A DNA stretch of 64,000 nucleotides from Helicostylum pulchrum (Eukaryota; Mucoromycota; Mucoromycetes; Mucorales; Mucoraceae). Shown here in pieces: positions 46,612 to 59,300 of this stretch (position 1 is its first letter; every line of letters starts with the position of its first letter). The position numbers and the translations under genes are program-made. Under the pieces are notes generated by a model. The model saw only the letters and a list, made by a program, of their open reading frames with translations, did not search any database and was not told the DNA's origin. The DNA lies in the NCBI GenBank assembly GCA_025677825.1, contig JAIXMO010000020.1, positions 62,001-126,000 of the forward strand, in the 5' to 3' direction.

Positions 46612-49600
46612 ATGGAGAAAAATAATATAGAAAATACGGAAGAGACATCATTTAAAATTGTATCAGAAAATAATTATGCATCACCCAACATTGCGTCAAA
46701 TGGCCGGAAAAATAGTTATGCACCACAAGATGCTTTTGGGGAAGATGATGCAGACCAAGTTGACATACAGAGTAAAAACCTTAAAACGCATCTTTTTGAT
46801 TAAATAACATTTACTTATTTGTTTTAACAGACGCGAAAAAAACTTATCAAAGTTTAAAAAGGGAATTGACTTTACGTAGTCATCATACTACTAGTGCTAG
46901 CAAAGCGGAAGAAGGTTATGCTGGTGAAGACGAATTCAACCTTGATGAATATTTACATGGCATCAAACGTCAAATAGACGAGAATGGAACCAAGCACAAA
47001 CATCTTGGTGTATCCTGGGAGAATCTTCACGTTGAGGTAAAGAATAGATATTATCATATGTTGTTTGATATTTACTATCCCGCTTATTAGGGTCTTGGCG
47101 CTGACGCATACACGATTCCCACAGTTTTTAGTCAAGTAGCTAATTTATTATCATTTTGGAAATGTTTTAAAAAACCGAAAGCAAGTACTAAAGTAATTAT
47201 TGATGATATTACCGGTTGTTGTAAAGATGGTGAGATGCTTTTGGTGTTAGGGCGTCCGGGAGCCGGTTGTTCGTCTTTTCTAAAGGTTATTTCTAATATC
47301 AGAGGATCGTACACTAAAATTGACGGTGAAGTTAGTTATGGCGGAATAGATCCTGAAACATTTGCCAAGAACTACAGAGGCCAAGTGTGTTATAATGAAG
47401 AAGAAGATCAGCATTACCCTACTCTCACTACCAGGCAAACTCTTCAATTTGCCCTTCGTACGAAAACACCGGGAAAACGTTTTCCGGGACAGTCTAAATC
47501 GGATTTTGTTGACCGTGTATTATATGTGCTAGGAAATATGCTCGGGTTAACTAAGCAAATGGACACTATGGTTGGTAACGCTTTTGTTCGTGGTCTATCA
47601 GGCGGCGAACGTAAACGTCTTTCAATCGCAGAACAAATGACAACACGATGTACTATTAATTGTTGGGATTGCTCTACTCGCGGTTTAGATGCTGCCTCTG
47701 CATTAGACTATATTCGTTCCCTTCGTATCATGACGGACGTATTCGATATAACAACAATAGCAACACTATATCAAGCATCAGATAATATATTTAATCTATT
47801 TGACAAGGTTCTTCTTCTCGACGAAGGCTATTGTATATACTTTGGCCCTACTGTACGTGCTAAAAAATACTTTGAAGATTTAGGTTTTTTCTGCCCCTCC
47901 AGAAAGTCCACACCTGATTTCTTAACTGGTATCTGTAACCCATTAGAGCGCGAAATTAAGCCTGGGTTTGAAGATATCGCCCCAAAGCATGCTTCTGATT
48001 TCCAAACCATATACAGACAATCGGAAATTTGTAAGATGATGCATGAAGATTTACAAGTATACAAGGAAAACTGTCAAACGGAAAACAGAGTTTCGGAATT
48101 CGAAGAAGTTTTACATGAGGAACATCAAAAGCGCGCTGTTAAAGATACACCTTATATTGCTTCCTTTTTCCAACAAGTAAAGGCTCTTACTATTCGTCAA
48201 CATCATCTCCTTATTAAAGATAGACAAAATATTATTTCTCGGTACGGTACAATTCTTATTCAATCTTTAATTACTGCCTCTTGTTTCTTCAATCTTCCAA
48301 AGACTGGTGCCGGTGCGCAGTCTCGTGGCGGTGCACTTTTTTTCAGTGTCTTATTCAACGCTTTTATTTCTCAGGCCGAGCTAGTTCGCTTCCTTAATGG
48401 TCGCCCAATCTTGGAAAAGCATAAACAATATGCGCTATATCGACCGTCTGCATTTTATATATCTCAGGTTATTATGGACATACCCTACGCTATTGCTCAA
48501 GTGATATTGTTTACCGTTTGCGCTTATTTTATGATGGGCCTTAATTTGACAGCTGGCAGATTTTTTACGTTTATGGTTACTTTATTTTTTACCAACATGT
48601 GTATGAACGGTTTCTTTCGTTTCTTTGGTGCCGTTTCGTCTAGTTTCTTTATTGCTACTCAAGTCACTGGTGTTTTGCTAGTTTGCATGAACTCTTATAC
48701 AGGCTACACCATTCCCTATAAACAGATGCATCCTTGGCTTTTTTGGATATATTACATTAGTCCCATGACTTATGCGTACAAAACTATTCTAATTAATGAA
48801 ATGAGCGGTCAAATCTATTCTTGCGATGGGCCAGGTAACTCTGTTCCATACGGGCCAGACTATACTGATTGGAGCTACAAAGTTTGTACTATGGAAGGTG
48901 GTGTCCCTGGGGAAAGCTTTGTTAATGGCGACAACTATCTTACAGATGCTTTGACTTTTTACCCTTGGCAAATGTGGGCACCTGATTTTGTTGTTGTTAT
49001 TGCTTTCTTCATTTTCTTCACTTTTATTACGGCTGCTGCTATGGAATATATCGGCATGAGTAAGGCGGCTTCTCTCACTAAACTATATCTACCGGGAAAG
49101 GCCCCTAAAGCTCGTACAGTAGAAGAAGAGGATGAGCGTAATCTTAGGCAAGCGAAAATCACAGAAAATATGGAAACCATGTCTACTGGTACAACGTTTT
49201 CCTGGCAGCACGTAAACTATACTGTTCCCATAAAAGGAGGCAAACTTCAACTATTAAATGATATTGCTGGTATAGTTAAACCTGGTAATCTTACTGCTCT
49301 TATGGGTTCCTCTGGCGCCGGTAAAACAACTCTTTTAGATGTTCTGGCCAAGAGAAAAACAATTGGTGCTGTCCAAGGAAATATATTTTTAAACAATGAA
49401 GCAATCATGAATGACTTTGAACGTGTTACAGGTTACTGTGAACAAATGGATGTACATCAACCTGCCGTCACAGTCCGTGAAGCGCTCCGATTTTCTGCTC
49501 AACTTCGCCAACCTGCAAAGGTTTCTATCGAGGAAAAAAATAATTATGTTGAACAAATCATTCTACTTCTTGAACTAGATGATATAGGAGATGCTCAAAT

Positions 49601-51089
49601 TGGACAAGTTGAAACGGGTTTTGGTATATCTGTGGAAGAACGAAAGCGTTTAACAATTGGCGTGGAGTTAGTAGGTAAACCACAGCTTCTTTTCTTGGAT
49701 GAACCTACTTCTGGCCTTGATGCTCAAAGTTCTTTTAACATTATTCGTTTTATTCGTAAACTTGCGGACGCAGGTTGGCCAGTACTTTGTACTATTCATC
49801 AACCTTCTGCCATTCTATTTGAAAACTTTGACCATCTTTTATTACTTGTTCGTGGTGGTAAGACTGCCTACTACGGAGAAATCGGCAAAGACTCTAGCAC
49901 CATGATTAACTATTTTGAATCTAACCAAGGCCCCAAATGCTCCCCTGAAGCTAACCCTGCCGAATATATTCTTCAAGTAGTGGGTGCTGGTACCGCTGGA
50001 GGTGCTACACGAGATTGGGCCGCTATTTGGAAAGAGTCAGCAGAATGTCAAGCACTGGATGCCGAACTTGAAGAAATCAATCAGACAGCCAACAAAAACC
50101 CAACTCGTATTGCCCTTACCTACGCTACCTCGCTAATGACTCAGTTCCGTTTAGTTTTACGTCGTATGTGGATTTCGTATTGGCGCTCACCTCAATATAA
50201 TATTGGCCGTTTCCTTAATATTTTATTCACATCTCTTGTCACTGGTTTTACTTTCTGGAAACTAGGAAACTCTTCTTCCGAAATGCTAAGAAAAGTTTTC
50301 GCTTTATTCAGTACATTTATTATGGCAATGACAATGATTATTATGGCCCAACCAAAGTTTATGACTGAGCGTATGTTCTTTCGCCGTGAGTATGCTTCGC
50401 GATACTATAGTTGGTTACCATTTGGCGTCTCCGCCGTTCTAGTTGAAATTCCTTACATTATATTCTTTGCCGCGATCTTTATGTTTGGCTTTTATTGGAC
50501 AACTGGTATGACCAATACACCAGAAGCTTGTGGTTATTTTTATATTACTTTCGTCGTATTAGTCTGCTGGGCTGTCACATTAGGTTTTGTCATTGCTGCG
50601 ATCGCAGAACTTCCTACTATGGCGTCTGTCATTAATCCGCTTTTTATATCAATCCTTATTCTCTTTTGTGGTTTAATGCAGCCAGTCAGTCAAATGCCAA
50701 AATTCTGGAGTTCATGGATGTATTGGATCGACCCGTTCCATTATTATATTGAAGGTCTAGCTGTCAACGAACTGGTCAATATAAAAGTGAATTGCTCTGT
50801 TGGTGACCTTTTACGTTTTACTCCTCCTCCCGGTCAAACATGTGGTGAATATACAGAAGCTTTCTTTTCCATTCCAGGAGTGACGGGATATCTTGATAAT
50901 CCAAGTGCAATGCAACCCGAACAGTGCGGTTATTGTACCTATAGCTCTGGTCCTGACTTTTACGAAACGATTCTTGATTGGAGCGCTTCGAATAGATGGC
51001 GTAATTTTGGAGTTCTTATCGCCTTCTTTGCTTTCAACTATATATTATTCGTAATACTTGTTTACTTTAGAAGAAAGCCTAGTAGATAA
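46612..51089 (+). CDS. PDR-type ABC transporter (ABCG, full size), first tandem copy
   Basis: Exons 46612-46771, 46831-47036 and 47091-51089 give 1454 residues in the (NBD-TMD)2 order typical of fungal pleiotropic drug resistance pumps in the plasma membrane. NBD1 has the usual degenerate Walker A (GRPGAGCSS, about residue 176, Cys for Lys), signature LSGGERKR (about 291) and NCWDCSTRGLDA. NBD2 has a normal Walker A (GSSGAGKTTLLD, about 860), LLFLDEPTSGLD, and a degenerate signature (SVEERKR). This asymmetry is normal for the family. Six hydrophobic helices follow each NBD. The N-terminal exon pair matches the next gene in intron position and sequence style. Likely role: ATP-driven efflux of hydrophobic compounds or lipids; substrate unknown. 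Confidence 0.95.
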
Positions 51090-51495
51090 ATTCGGAGCAT
51101 ACTTTTTTGTTACAAAAATTCCTTTAATGTACTTAATAAATTAGCATAAAAATAATGCACCCCAACTTTATTTTAGAAAACAGAGTGTATTCAAGTATAT
51201 TAAATGTTTGGATGCTTTTTTTTTTCCGTTCCCAAAAATTTTCAAGCACAAATTTATTTGTTTGTTTGTACCCAAAATGTACAATAAACATATTCTTTAT
51301 TTTTTTACAAACTAAAATATACAGTTCAAAAGTAAAGTTTAGTATCGTCTTTGAAACCGTTTTAAAGCGGATATTTAATTATATCAGGCCAACCTCTTTA
51401 CCTCAAACCATGCGTAATAAATCATGTCTCACCTTCTTTTTCTATTTTACATATTTTTTTTTTAGCTGATTTAAAAAACATAAACTTTTTTTAAA
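51090..51495. other. Spacer between tandem PDR genes
   Basis: 406 bp, AT-rich, containing the first gene's 3' end and the second gene's promoter. No coding signal; a T-rich leader precedes the second ATG. Confidence 0.6.
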
Positions 51496-54400
51496 ATGGA
51501 TATGCCATCTGCAGATCGCGGTATTGGGGAAACCTACCCAAACCGTGACGACGACTATGTTCAACGTAAAGAAAGTATTGCGAAAAAGAACACCAACGAT
51601 TTGGAAAAAACAAGCACTAAAAATACAGAACTCTTTGATGACGTTATCGAACGAACCGCTACACGTCAAACTGAAGGTGGCTTTGGTGAAGAGGAGGGTA
51701 ACGCCGTAGATATCGATACTGCCATTGAACGATACAATTCTGTCCGAAGAGAGCTTACACGACAGTCTCGTAAAGAATCCATGGTTCCTACTGCCACTGT
51801 ATCTCCCGAAGAAGCAGAAGTGGGACAAATAAAAGACTTTGACTTGACAGACTACCTCTCTGAACAACACTCTCAAATTACCGAAGCCGGTTTAAAGCTC
51901 AAGAATATGGGTGTTGTTTGGAAGGACTTGGTTGTTCAAGGTTTAGGAGCCGACGCCAAAGTAATCTCTACAAACTGGACATGGATCTCTTCATTTTTTC
52001 AATTTTGGAAGTGGGGAAAACACCAAGGTACTGATTTCACAATCTTGAAAGGAAACGACGGATTCTGTAAATCTGGAGAAATGCTTCTCGTACTTGGACG
52101 ACCTGGTTCTGGCTGCACTACTTTACTTCGTGTCATTGCCAATATGCGTGCTTCCTATACAAGAATTGACGGTGATGTAAAGTACGGCGGTATCGATGCT
52201 CAAGAATTTGCGAAACACTTTCGAGGCGAAGTATGTTACAACGAAGAAGAAGATTTACATTACCCAACCTTGACTGCTCGACAAACGCTCCGTTTCGCTC
52301 TCAAGAACAAGACTCCTGGAAGGCGGCTACCCGGTGAATCAAAATCCGAGTTCATCAACAAGATTTTATATATGCTAGGTAACATGCTCGGTTTAACAAA
52401 ACAAATGGATACCATGGTTGGTAATGCCTTTGTACGCGGTCTCTCTGGTGGTGAACGTAAACGTCTTTCAATCGCAGAGCAAATGACGACCCGTAGTTGC
52501 ATTAACTGCTGGGACTGCGCTACACGTGGTCTTGACTCCTCTTCCGCGCTTGATTACGTTCGCTCATTACGTATTATGACCGATATTTTTCAAAAAACCA
52601 CCATCTCAACACTCTACCAAGCTTCCGAAAGTATCTTTAACCTCTTTGATAAAGTCATGGTTCTAGATGAAGGTCGCTGTATCTATTTCGGTCCCGCCAA
52701 CCAAGCCAAGATTTTTTTCACAAAAATGGGGTTCTATTGCCCAGACCGTAAATCCACACCTGATTTTTTGACGGGTCTCTGTAATATGAACAACAAATCG
52801 ATAAGGATCAACCCGCCGAAACATTTCGACAAGCGTTTACCGAAGCACATCAAAAGCATGCGCCTAAACATTCTCCGTTTGTTGCTACTTACTTTGAACA
52901 AATCAAAGCATTGACTGTTCGTCAATTTCAACTTATTCTTGGCGATAAAGGTGCGTTGATATCTCGATACGGCGGTGTTATCGTCAAGGGTCTCATTATG
53001 GCTTCTGTGTTTTTTATGATGCCAACCGACGCTAGTGGTGCTTTCTCACGCGGTGGTGCAATTCTCTTCAGTTTGCTCTTTAACGCCTTGATCGCTCAAT
53101 CCGAGCTATCCGCTTTTATGCAAGGCCGTCGAGTTCTTGAGAAGCATAAACACTTTGCTTTATACCACCCGTCTGCTTTTTACATTGCAACCGTTATTTC
53201 CGATATCCCATTAGCTATTATTCAAGTTTTAGTTTTTGAAATATGTGTTTATTTTATGATGGGTCTTGTACTTGACGCAGGAAGGGTAAAAAATACTTAT
53301 TATATTTTATAAATGATTTTTTTTTTTATTAACTTTTCTTTTGGCTAGTTTTTTACTTTCTTTATCATTCTTGTCATGACTAATTTATGTATGAATGGGT
53401 TCTTCCGTTTCTGGGGTGCAGTCAGTCCCAATTTCTTCACCGCTTCACAAGTCTCTAGTATTCTTTTAATTGCTTGCTTAATCTACTGTGGTTATCAAAT
53501 TCCGTATGTTCAAATGCACCCGTGGCTTATGTGGATCTACTGGATCAATCCACTAGCCTACGGCTACAAGGCCTTAATCTCTTCTGAAATCATGGGCATC
53601 AAATTCACGTGCGAAGGTCCTAATGGAGTACCTTACGGTCCTGCTTATACGTCCGTTGCCCAAACCTATAAATCGTGTATTCTACCAGGCGGAAAACCCG
53701 GTGACAGTTTTGTTCTGGGCGACGATTACTTGGCCGAAGAATACGGTTACTACACTTGGCAACTCTGGATCAATTTTGTCGCCGTCGTTTTATTCTTTCT
53801 CTTCTTTACCGTTATGATTGCACTTGCTATGGAATACGTCGACCTTCAAAAGGGAGGTTCAATTACCAAGGTTTATAAAAAGGGCTGTGCTCCCGAAGAA
53901 CTATCTGAAAAGGAACAGATGCAACAGGTGGATACAATCAACGATCAACAGATGGAAGCCGTGATGGACGGTACAACCTTTTCTTGGCACCATATCGATT
54001 ACACTGTACCTGTTAAAGGAGGTACCCGACAACTGTTAAATAATGTGGGCGGTATTGTAAAACCCGGTAATTTGACCGCTCTAATGGGCTCTTCCGGTGC
54101 TGGTAAAACCACTCTTTTAGACGTCTTGGCCAAACGAAAAACAATTGGTACCATTGAAGGCAACATTTACCTGAACGGCGAACCATTAGCTAACGACTTT
54201 GAACGTATTACCGGCTACTGTGAACAAATGGACGTCCATAACCCCAACGCAACCGTACGTGAAGCACTTCAATTTTCCGCCTACTTGCGCCAACCTTCCC
54301 ACGTACCCCAGGAAGAAAAAGACGTCTACGTAGAACAAATCATCGATCTGATGGAAATGCGAAAGATTGCCGACGCACTAGTAGGTGACCTTGAAGCCGG

Positions 54401-55862
54401 TATTGGTATCTCTATCGAAGAACGAAAACGACTTACAATTGCTACCGAACTCGTTGGTAAACCTAAACTTCTTTTCCTTGACGAACCTACTTCTGGACTA
54501 GATGCACAGAGTTCATATAACATTGTTCGATTTATTCGCAAGTTGGCTGATGCAGGTTGGCCTGTACTATGTACTATCCATCAGCCGTCTGCTACTTTAT
54601 TCGAGCACTTTGATCATTTGTTATTACTCATGCGTGGAGGTCGCACAGCCTACTTTGGTGAAATCGGAAAAGACTGCCATACCATGATTGATTACTTTGA
54701 ATCTAACGGAGGGCCTCAGTGCTCTCCTAACGCCAACCCTGCAGAATATATTCTAGAATGCGTTGGCGCAGGTACAGCTGGTAAATCCACACAAGACTGG
54801 GCAGATGTTTGGGAACAATCAGTTCAAGCCAAGGAATTAGAACTAGAATTACAGGGTATTCACAGTTCCGTCGATCTCAGCCAAAAGAGAAAAGTAACTA
54901 CTTTTGCACTTCCTTTTGGTCAGCAATTAAAACTTGTTTATAAACGTATGGTTATCTCCTGGTGGCGTTGCCCTACGTACAACATGGGTCGTCTTTTTAA
55001 CGTTTTATTTATTGGTCTTATCTCTGGTTTCTCCTTTTGGAAATTAGGAAACACTCCTGCTGATATGCAGAATCGAATGTTCTCAGTTTTCACTACACTT
55101 TTAATGAGTAATGCCCTCATTATTTTAGCACAACCACGTTTTATGCAAGAAAGAATGTGGTTCCGTCGTGAATACGCTAGTAAATACTATGGTTGGGCAC
55201 CGTTTGCTTTATCGTGTGTATTAGTAGAAATACCTTACTTGGTTGTTCTTGGTACCATCTTCTTGTTCTGTTTCTACTGGACTGCCGGTTTAGAAAACAT
55301 TCCCGATAGAGTTGGATTCTTTTATATACACTTTATAATGTTTTTATTTTACTCGGTTTCGCTTGGTTTTACTATTGCCGCTTTCTCTGCTACGCCACCC
55401 ATGGCAGCTGTCATCAATCCTTTCTTTACTTCCATTTTAATTTTGTTTGCTGGTATTGTACAACCCCCCGGTGCAATGCCTCACTTTTGGAATTCGTGGA
55501 TGTATTGGTTAGATCCGTACCACTATTTGATTGAAGGTCTTGTAGTAAATGTTATGGACGGTATTCAAGTTGTATGCGGGCCGCAAGATTATATTAGGAT
55601 TAATGTACCTCCTGGTCAAACCTGCGGTAGTTATATGGAATCTTATTTTCAAACTGGTGGTGTAGGATATATAGGCAATCCAGATAACACAGACTACTGC
55701 GACTATTGTCAGTATCAGACAGGTGCTGATTTCTATGAAAAAAGAATTGGTTGGCAATTTCAAAATAGATGGAGAAACTTTGGTATCTTGTCTGCTTATA
55801 CTTTATTCAATGTTGCCATGTTTACACTCTTTGTCTTTCTCTTTAGAAAGCAAAAACGCTAA
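51496..55862 (+). pseudogene. PDR-type ABC transporter, second tandem copy, with internal frameshifting deletion
   Basis: Close tandem paralogue of the preceding gene, same domain order. The frame runs from ATG 51496 through NBD1 (GRPGSGCTT, LSGGERKR) to LTGLCN at about 52784. Compared with the neighbour, about 40 residues linking NBD1 to the first membrane domain are missing, and the frame changes. In the old frame translation runs on for about 43 codons to a stop at 52914. Homology resumes in another frame at TATGAACAACAA (52785), matching the neighbour residue for residue over 26 positions. The rest is intact: an intron at 53286-53348, TMD1, NBD2 (GSSGAGKTTLLD, LLFLDEPTSGLD) and TMD2. Everything else looks unconstrained by decay, so this is either a very recent pseudogene or an assembly or sequencing error. 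Confidence 0.8.
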
Positions 55863-56033
55863 ATACGCATGCATATATCTCAGTTACAAAATAATCCAGT
55901 GTTTATTTTATATTAAAACACCCTAATAAAAAAGAAAATTATAAAAAGATGCCTTCGAACGTATACTAGATTGGCGAGTGTTTTTATTATTATTCGCTAA
56001 CGTCTTTTTTTTTTTCGGTTGAATAAAAATTAT

Positions 56034-56454
56034 CTAATGTCCACCTTCGGCAGCAATACCAACCTTGGAGGTAAGGTAGGCATGAGTCTTGTTGGATTGG
56101 TAGTAGATCAAATAACCGAGACCGAATGCAAGACCAATGTAAGGGACTTGAGAAGAGACACGACGAGCAGTGTTGAAGACAGCGTTGTGAGCGGCACCAG
56201 CAAAGGGCTTTTGCTCAAAAGGAGACAACATGTAAGTAACAACACCCTAAAAAGAAAGAATTATAATAAATCGTCAGTCATGTCAATCTTTTTTGTGCCT
56301 ACACATGTAATATATTCATACTCTTTGAGTAGGTCCACCCATATGACCCCACCTTATTAAAAAAAGAAAATCAGTACGATATTATTTTTTTATGTGTTTG
56401 CTCATTCGATATTTACCATCCCATATATTTTTTTCCGCCAGCAGGTCCACCCAT
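56034..56454 (-). CDS. QCR8: Cytochrome bc1 complex subunit 8 (QCR8)
   Basis: A small subunit of mitochondrial complex III that contacts cytochrome b at the ubiquinone site. Three exons (56417-56454, 56322-56352, 56034-56246) give 93 residues (yeast has 94). The N-terminus [20 protein letters not shown] matches yeast Qcr8 closely, followed by SPFEQKPFAGAAHNAVFNT and one membrane helix (YIGLAFGLGYLIYYQ). No cleavable presequence, as in yeast. Exon 2 is only 31 nt and falls inside the conserved WWGHMGGP motif, so the splice sites are well supported by the protein. It is convergent with the broken PDR gene, stops about 170 bp apart. Confidence 0.95.
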
Positions 56455-57943
56455 TTTTAATGTAATATCTATAGTTATAGCGTCAGTATGTGATTCCTTG
56501 ACATTTTAAATATTTTATAAGTATACCTTTTTGGTTTTGTGAAAAAGAGTGTCTATCCAAGCAAACAATCGCCCTTGCTAATTTTATTTCGGGATATGAA
56601 ACTTCCCGGCATGGCTTCTTGCAAAAAAAAAAAAAAAAACTTGCAGCTAAGAGAAAGTACTATGTCATCAGCTTATTTTTTAAAAGACAGTCCGAAAAAG
56701 AACATGAATCTCAAAAAGGGCTTTATTTGTACCTGCCAATTGAATGATATACAATGAAACTTATTTAATTGTTACTCAAATTACATGATATAATTGCAAG
56801 GTTTAATTGACTGGCATAACGCTGCATTTTATATTAAATTAGTACTGCTTCCACTCTCCTAACTACTGACTTTTTTGAAAACTCCGTCCACTTTTTTGAT
56901 CCAAGCAGAATGACCCTTCTTCGAGATCTTGTACTGGAATAACTACATATTCTGATGTACGTATCTCTTTCTCTTACTTAAAACCCTCTCTTCCTAGTCA
57001 TTATACGTGACAATGTCCTCTTCAGACTTGATAGCTATAATCGTTTTACCAAGTACACGTCTCTACAAAACTTGTCGCTGACTACTTGTTTTAACACGCC
57101 ATAAACGACGCTTCTAGAACAGACCATTTGGCATAATTCTGTTTTCGGCCAATCATACCTATTATAAAAGCTCATTAGTAGATTTGACAGTGACTTCCCC
57201 TATTTTATATCCACTGATGACAACATTTTATGAAAATCAGCTAGTAGTGTTAAATGGATTTCTTTGTTTCTGTCATCTCGTTTGTCAATAGAACACAGTG
57301 CATCATTTTCAGTATCGCGCTCATAAAAGAGAGTGTACTATATTACTTTTTACTTTGTCTTTCTTCTAAACTAGCACTTCTTTTTCTAATTTAAAAAAAT
57401 CCTGCTAAATAGAATTGGTGACAGAAAAGGTCGATCTTTTTACTTACTTAAACCAAATCAAGCAAAGCTGTCAGCAATATTAAAACTCAGCTACTAACTA
57501 TTCTATAGTATCCTAGTAACGGATCCTTCAAGCTTCTTCATGACTCCTATGTGGTCGGTACAGTTCAGCCGACGATAATTTAAATTATCTAATCAATCTG
57601 CTTGTTTTACGATTAAAGAATCAGACGTACTTTTTTGTTGTTGCTATTATTTATAAAGGAGTACTACATAAACCGGAATAGCGGAACGAAAATAGAAAAC
57701 GATATATTGTTTTTTCTTTGGCTGTAAGGGATTTGCCGAATTTGTCAATACATCTCGCCTGAAAATAAATTAAACCTCCTTTTCTTTTATAAAACAAGAC
57801 CCCCAAACGACTTTTTTTTTTCCTTTCTTTCTTTTTTTTTTAAAAAAAAAAAAAAAAAACTTGGCCCTTTTTATACGAAAAGAAAAAAAAAAAAAGAAAC
57901 CCGCACTTTACATGTCAATTTTATAAAATAGGCATCTTTTTTG
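56455..57943. other. Intergenic containing a decayed coding remnant
   Basis: Lies between the divergent QCR8 and pseudokinase genes. The middle part (56834-57342) holds a minus-strand coding remnant listed separately; the rest is AT-rich promoter DNA with long T and A runs (57810-57890). Confidence 0.5.
56834..57342 (-). pseudogene. Decayed gene remnant of unknown family
   Basis: Minus-strand reading shows coding-like blocks. One starts near 57342 (LFYERDTENDALCSIDKRDD, then LTLLADFHKMLSSVDIK), is cut by an in-frame TAG at about 57202, and continues as GKSLSNLLMSFYNRYDWPKT. A putative 35-nt intron (57064-57098) then joins SVVYG to RRVLGKTIIAIKSEEDIV. Another intron ending ATTCCAG at 56934 leads to RRRVILLGSKKWTEFSKKS and a stop at 56834. 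The blocks have a protein-like composition, but the premature stop and very short introns suggest decay. It could be a transposon-derived or old host gene. Confidence 0.4.
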
Positions 57944-59198
57944 ATGCCAGCAGTAGTAAATTCAGGAACCAAAAAGAAACGACAGTGGTGGCAAAAACTT
58001 GTTTGGAGTAGTAGTAATAAAAGCAGCAGCAGCAGCAGCCAACAAAATAACATCCAACGTTGGAAAAATCTTTCACCTGATAATCCACCTCTATCATTTC
58101 TTGTTGCACAGCCAACAGCAACAACCTTCAAATCTTCGGAACCTGACCAGCCAACCTCCGAGATAGCTCCGACCGACAAGGTAATTTTCACTTTTTACTT
58201 AAAAATAAACGTATTTATAAATATATAAACTTTATTATACGTAAATATAGAACCATGAATTTATACCCTCTGCTTCACTCTATATCTCTCACCAGGATCC
58301 GCTCTATCATCGAGACTTGTATACCATTGCTGAATTATCTGAAACAAATACTACAAATTCCTTCGCTGCTAGTAGTAGTCATGACCACCCTTCTTTTTCA
58401 GATACTACCACAACACTTGCTACTAGTAGTAGCGATGGTAATGTATTACCTGTTGTTGTACTACCACCACCAGCATCGCCCGCTGTTGTTGTTGTTGTTG
58501 AGCAACCATCGTCGTCCTCCGTCGTTACGCAACCGCCACCGGTCGTTAAACCTTCTTCAACTGATGAATTGGAAACAAACATTTTATTTCGTCAAATGCT
58601 TCAATTAAGAATAAACGATAAAGACTATCCAAAGAAACTACGCTTATTATTTAATGATCAAAATAATCTAGAATACGTTTTATTTACCGCTATTGACGGA
58701 ACGCAGCAAAAGATTCGATTCAAAGGGTAAATATATAATAATAATAATAATAATAACGATAAAATATTTATTCCTCCTTGTTTTTTAATTAGAACACCAC
58801 AGTCAATTCCCCCAGAACTATTGAAATGTGATAGGTATAATCACGAATTAACCAGTGTATGGGTACTAGGTATTTTACTCTATCATATGCTTGTAGGAAA
58901 ATACCCGTTCGATAATAAACACGTAGTAACACATGTGGAATTATTCAATCGCATGCTAGTCGACCCCAATTTTGTTGTCATCATGCCAGATACCTTATCT
59001 GCCCAAGCACAAGATCTATTAAAGCATATGTTGACGCCAGACCCTACTAAGCGTGCCACATTTGCTTTCATTCAATCTCATCCGTGGTTTATTGCTAATA
59101 AACCTACTAAAAAAACCAAACGAAAAAAAGCGTTGCAATTCGTAAAAAAAGTAACTAATTTTGTATTCAAAGGACCTTATCCTCCGCCACCACCATAA
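57944..59198 (+). CDS. Truncated protein kinase-like protein (predicted pseudokinase)
   Basis: Exons 57944-58180, 58251-58726 and 58793-59198 give 372 residues in one frame. Residues 1-175 are basic, then S/T/P-rich and disordered. Residues about 238-345 match the C-lobe of a CAMK/SNF1-like Ser/Thr kinase from the APE region on: GTPQSIPPELLKC (APE-like PPE), TSVWVLGILLYHMLVGKYPF (the usual SDVWSLG, with the invariant Asp replaced by Ser), and LLKHMLTPDPTKRATFAFIQ with HPWF. No glycine loop, VAIK lysine, or DFG is present, and the span before it is far too short for an N-lobe. Catalysis is therefore not expected. The tail is basic (KPTKKTKRKKALQFVKK) and ends in P5. It may be a scaffold or inhibitor, or a kinase fragment; promoter and splice sites look normal. 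Confidence 0.75.
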
Positions 59199-59300
59199 CC
59201 ACCCTAATAAAAACTTGTATTATACTACTCAAAAATGTTTGCATATAAAGGAGTAAAAAAAAAAAAAAAAAAAAAAACGTCTTTCTCTTTCTCTTTCATT

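Noticed and set aside
58270..58320. HRDL string in the pseudokinase taken as a catalytic loop
   Set aside because: It lies in a disordered region, is not followed by KxxN, and is too far and in the wrong context relative to the C-lobe.
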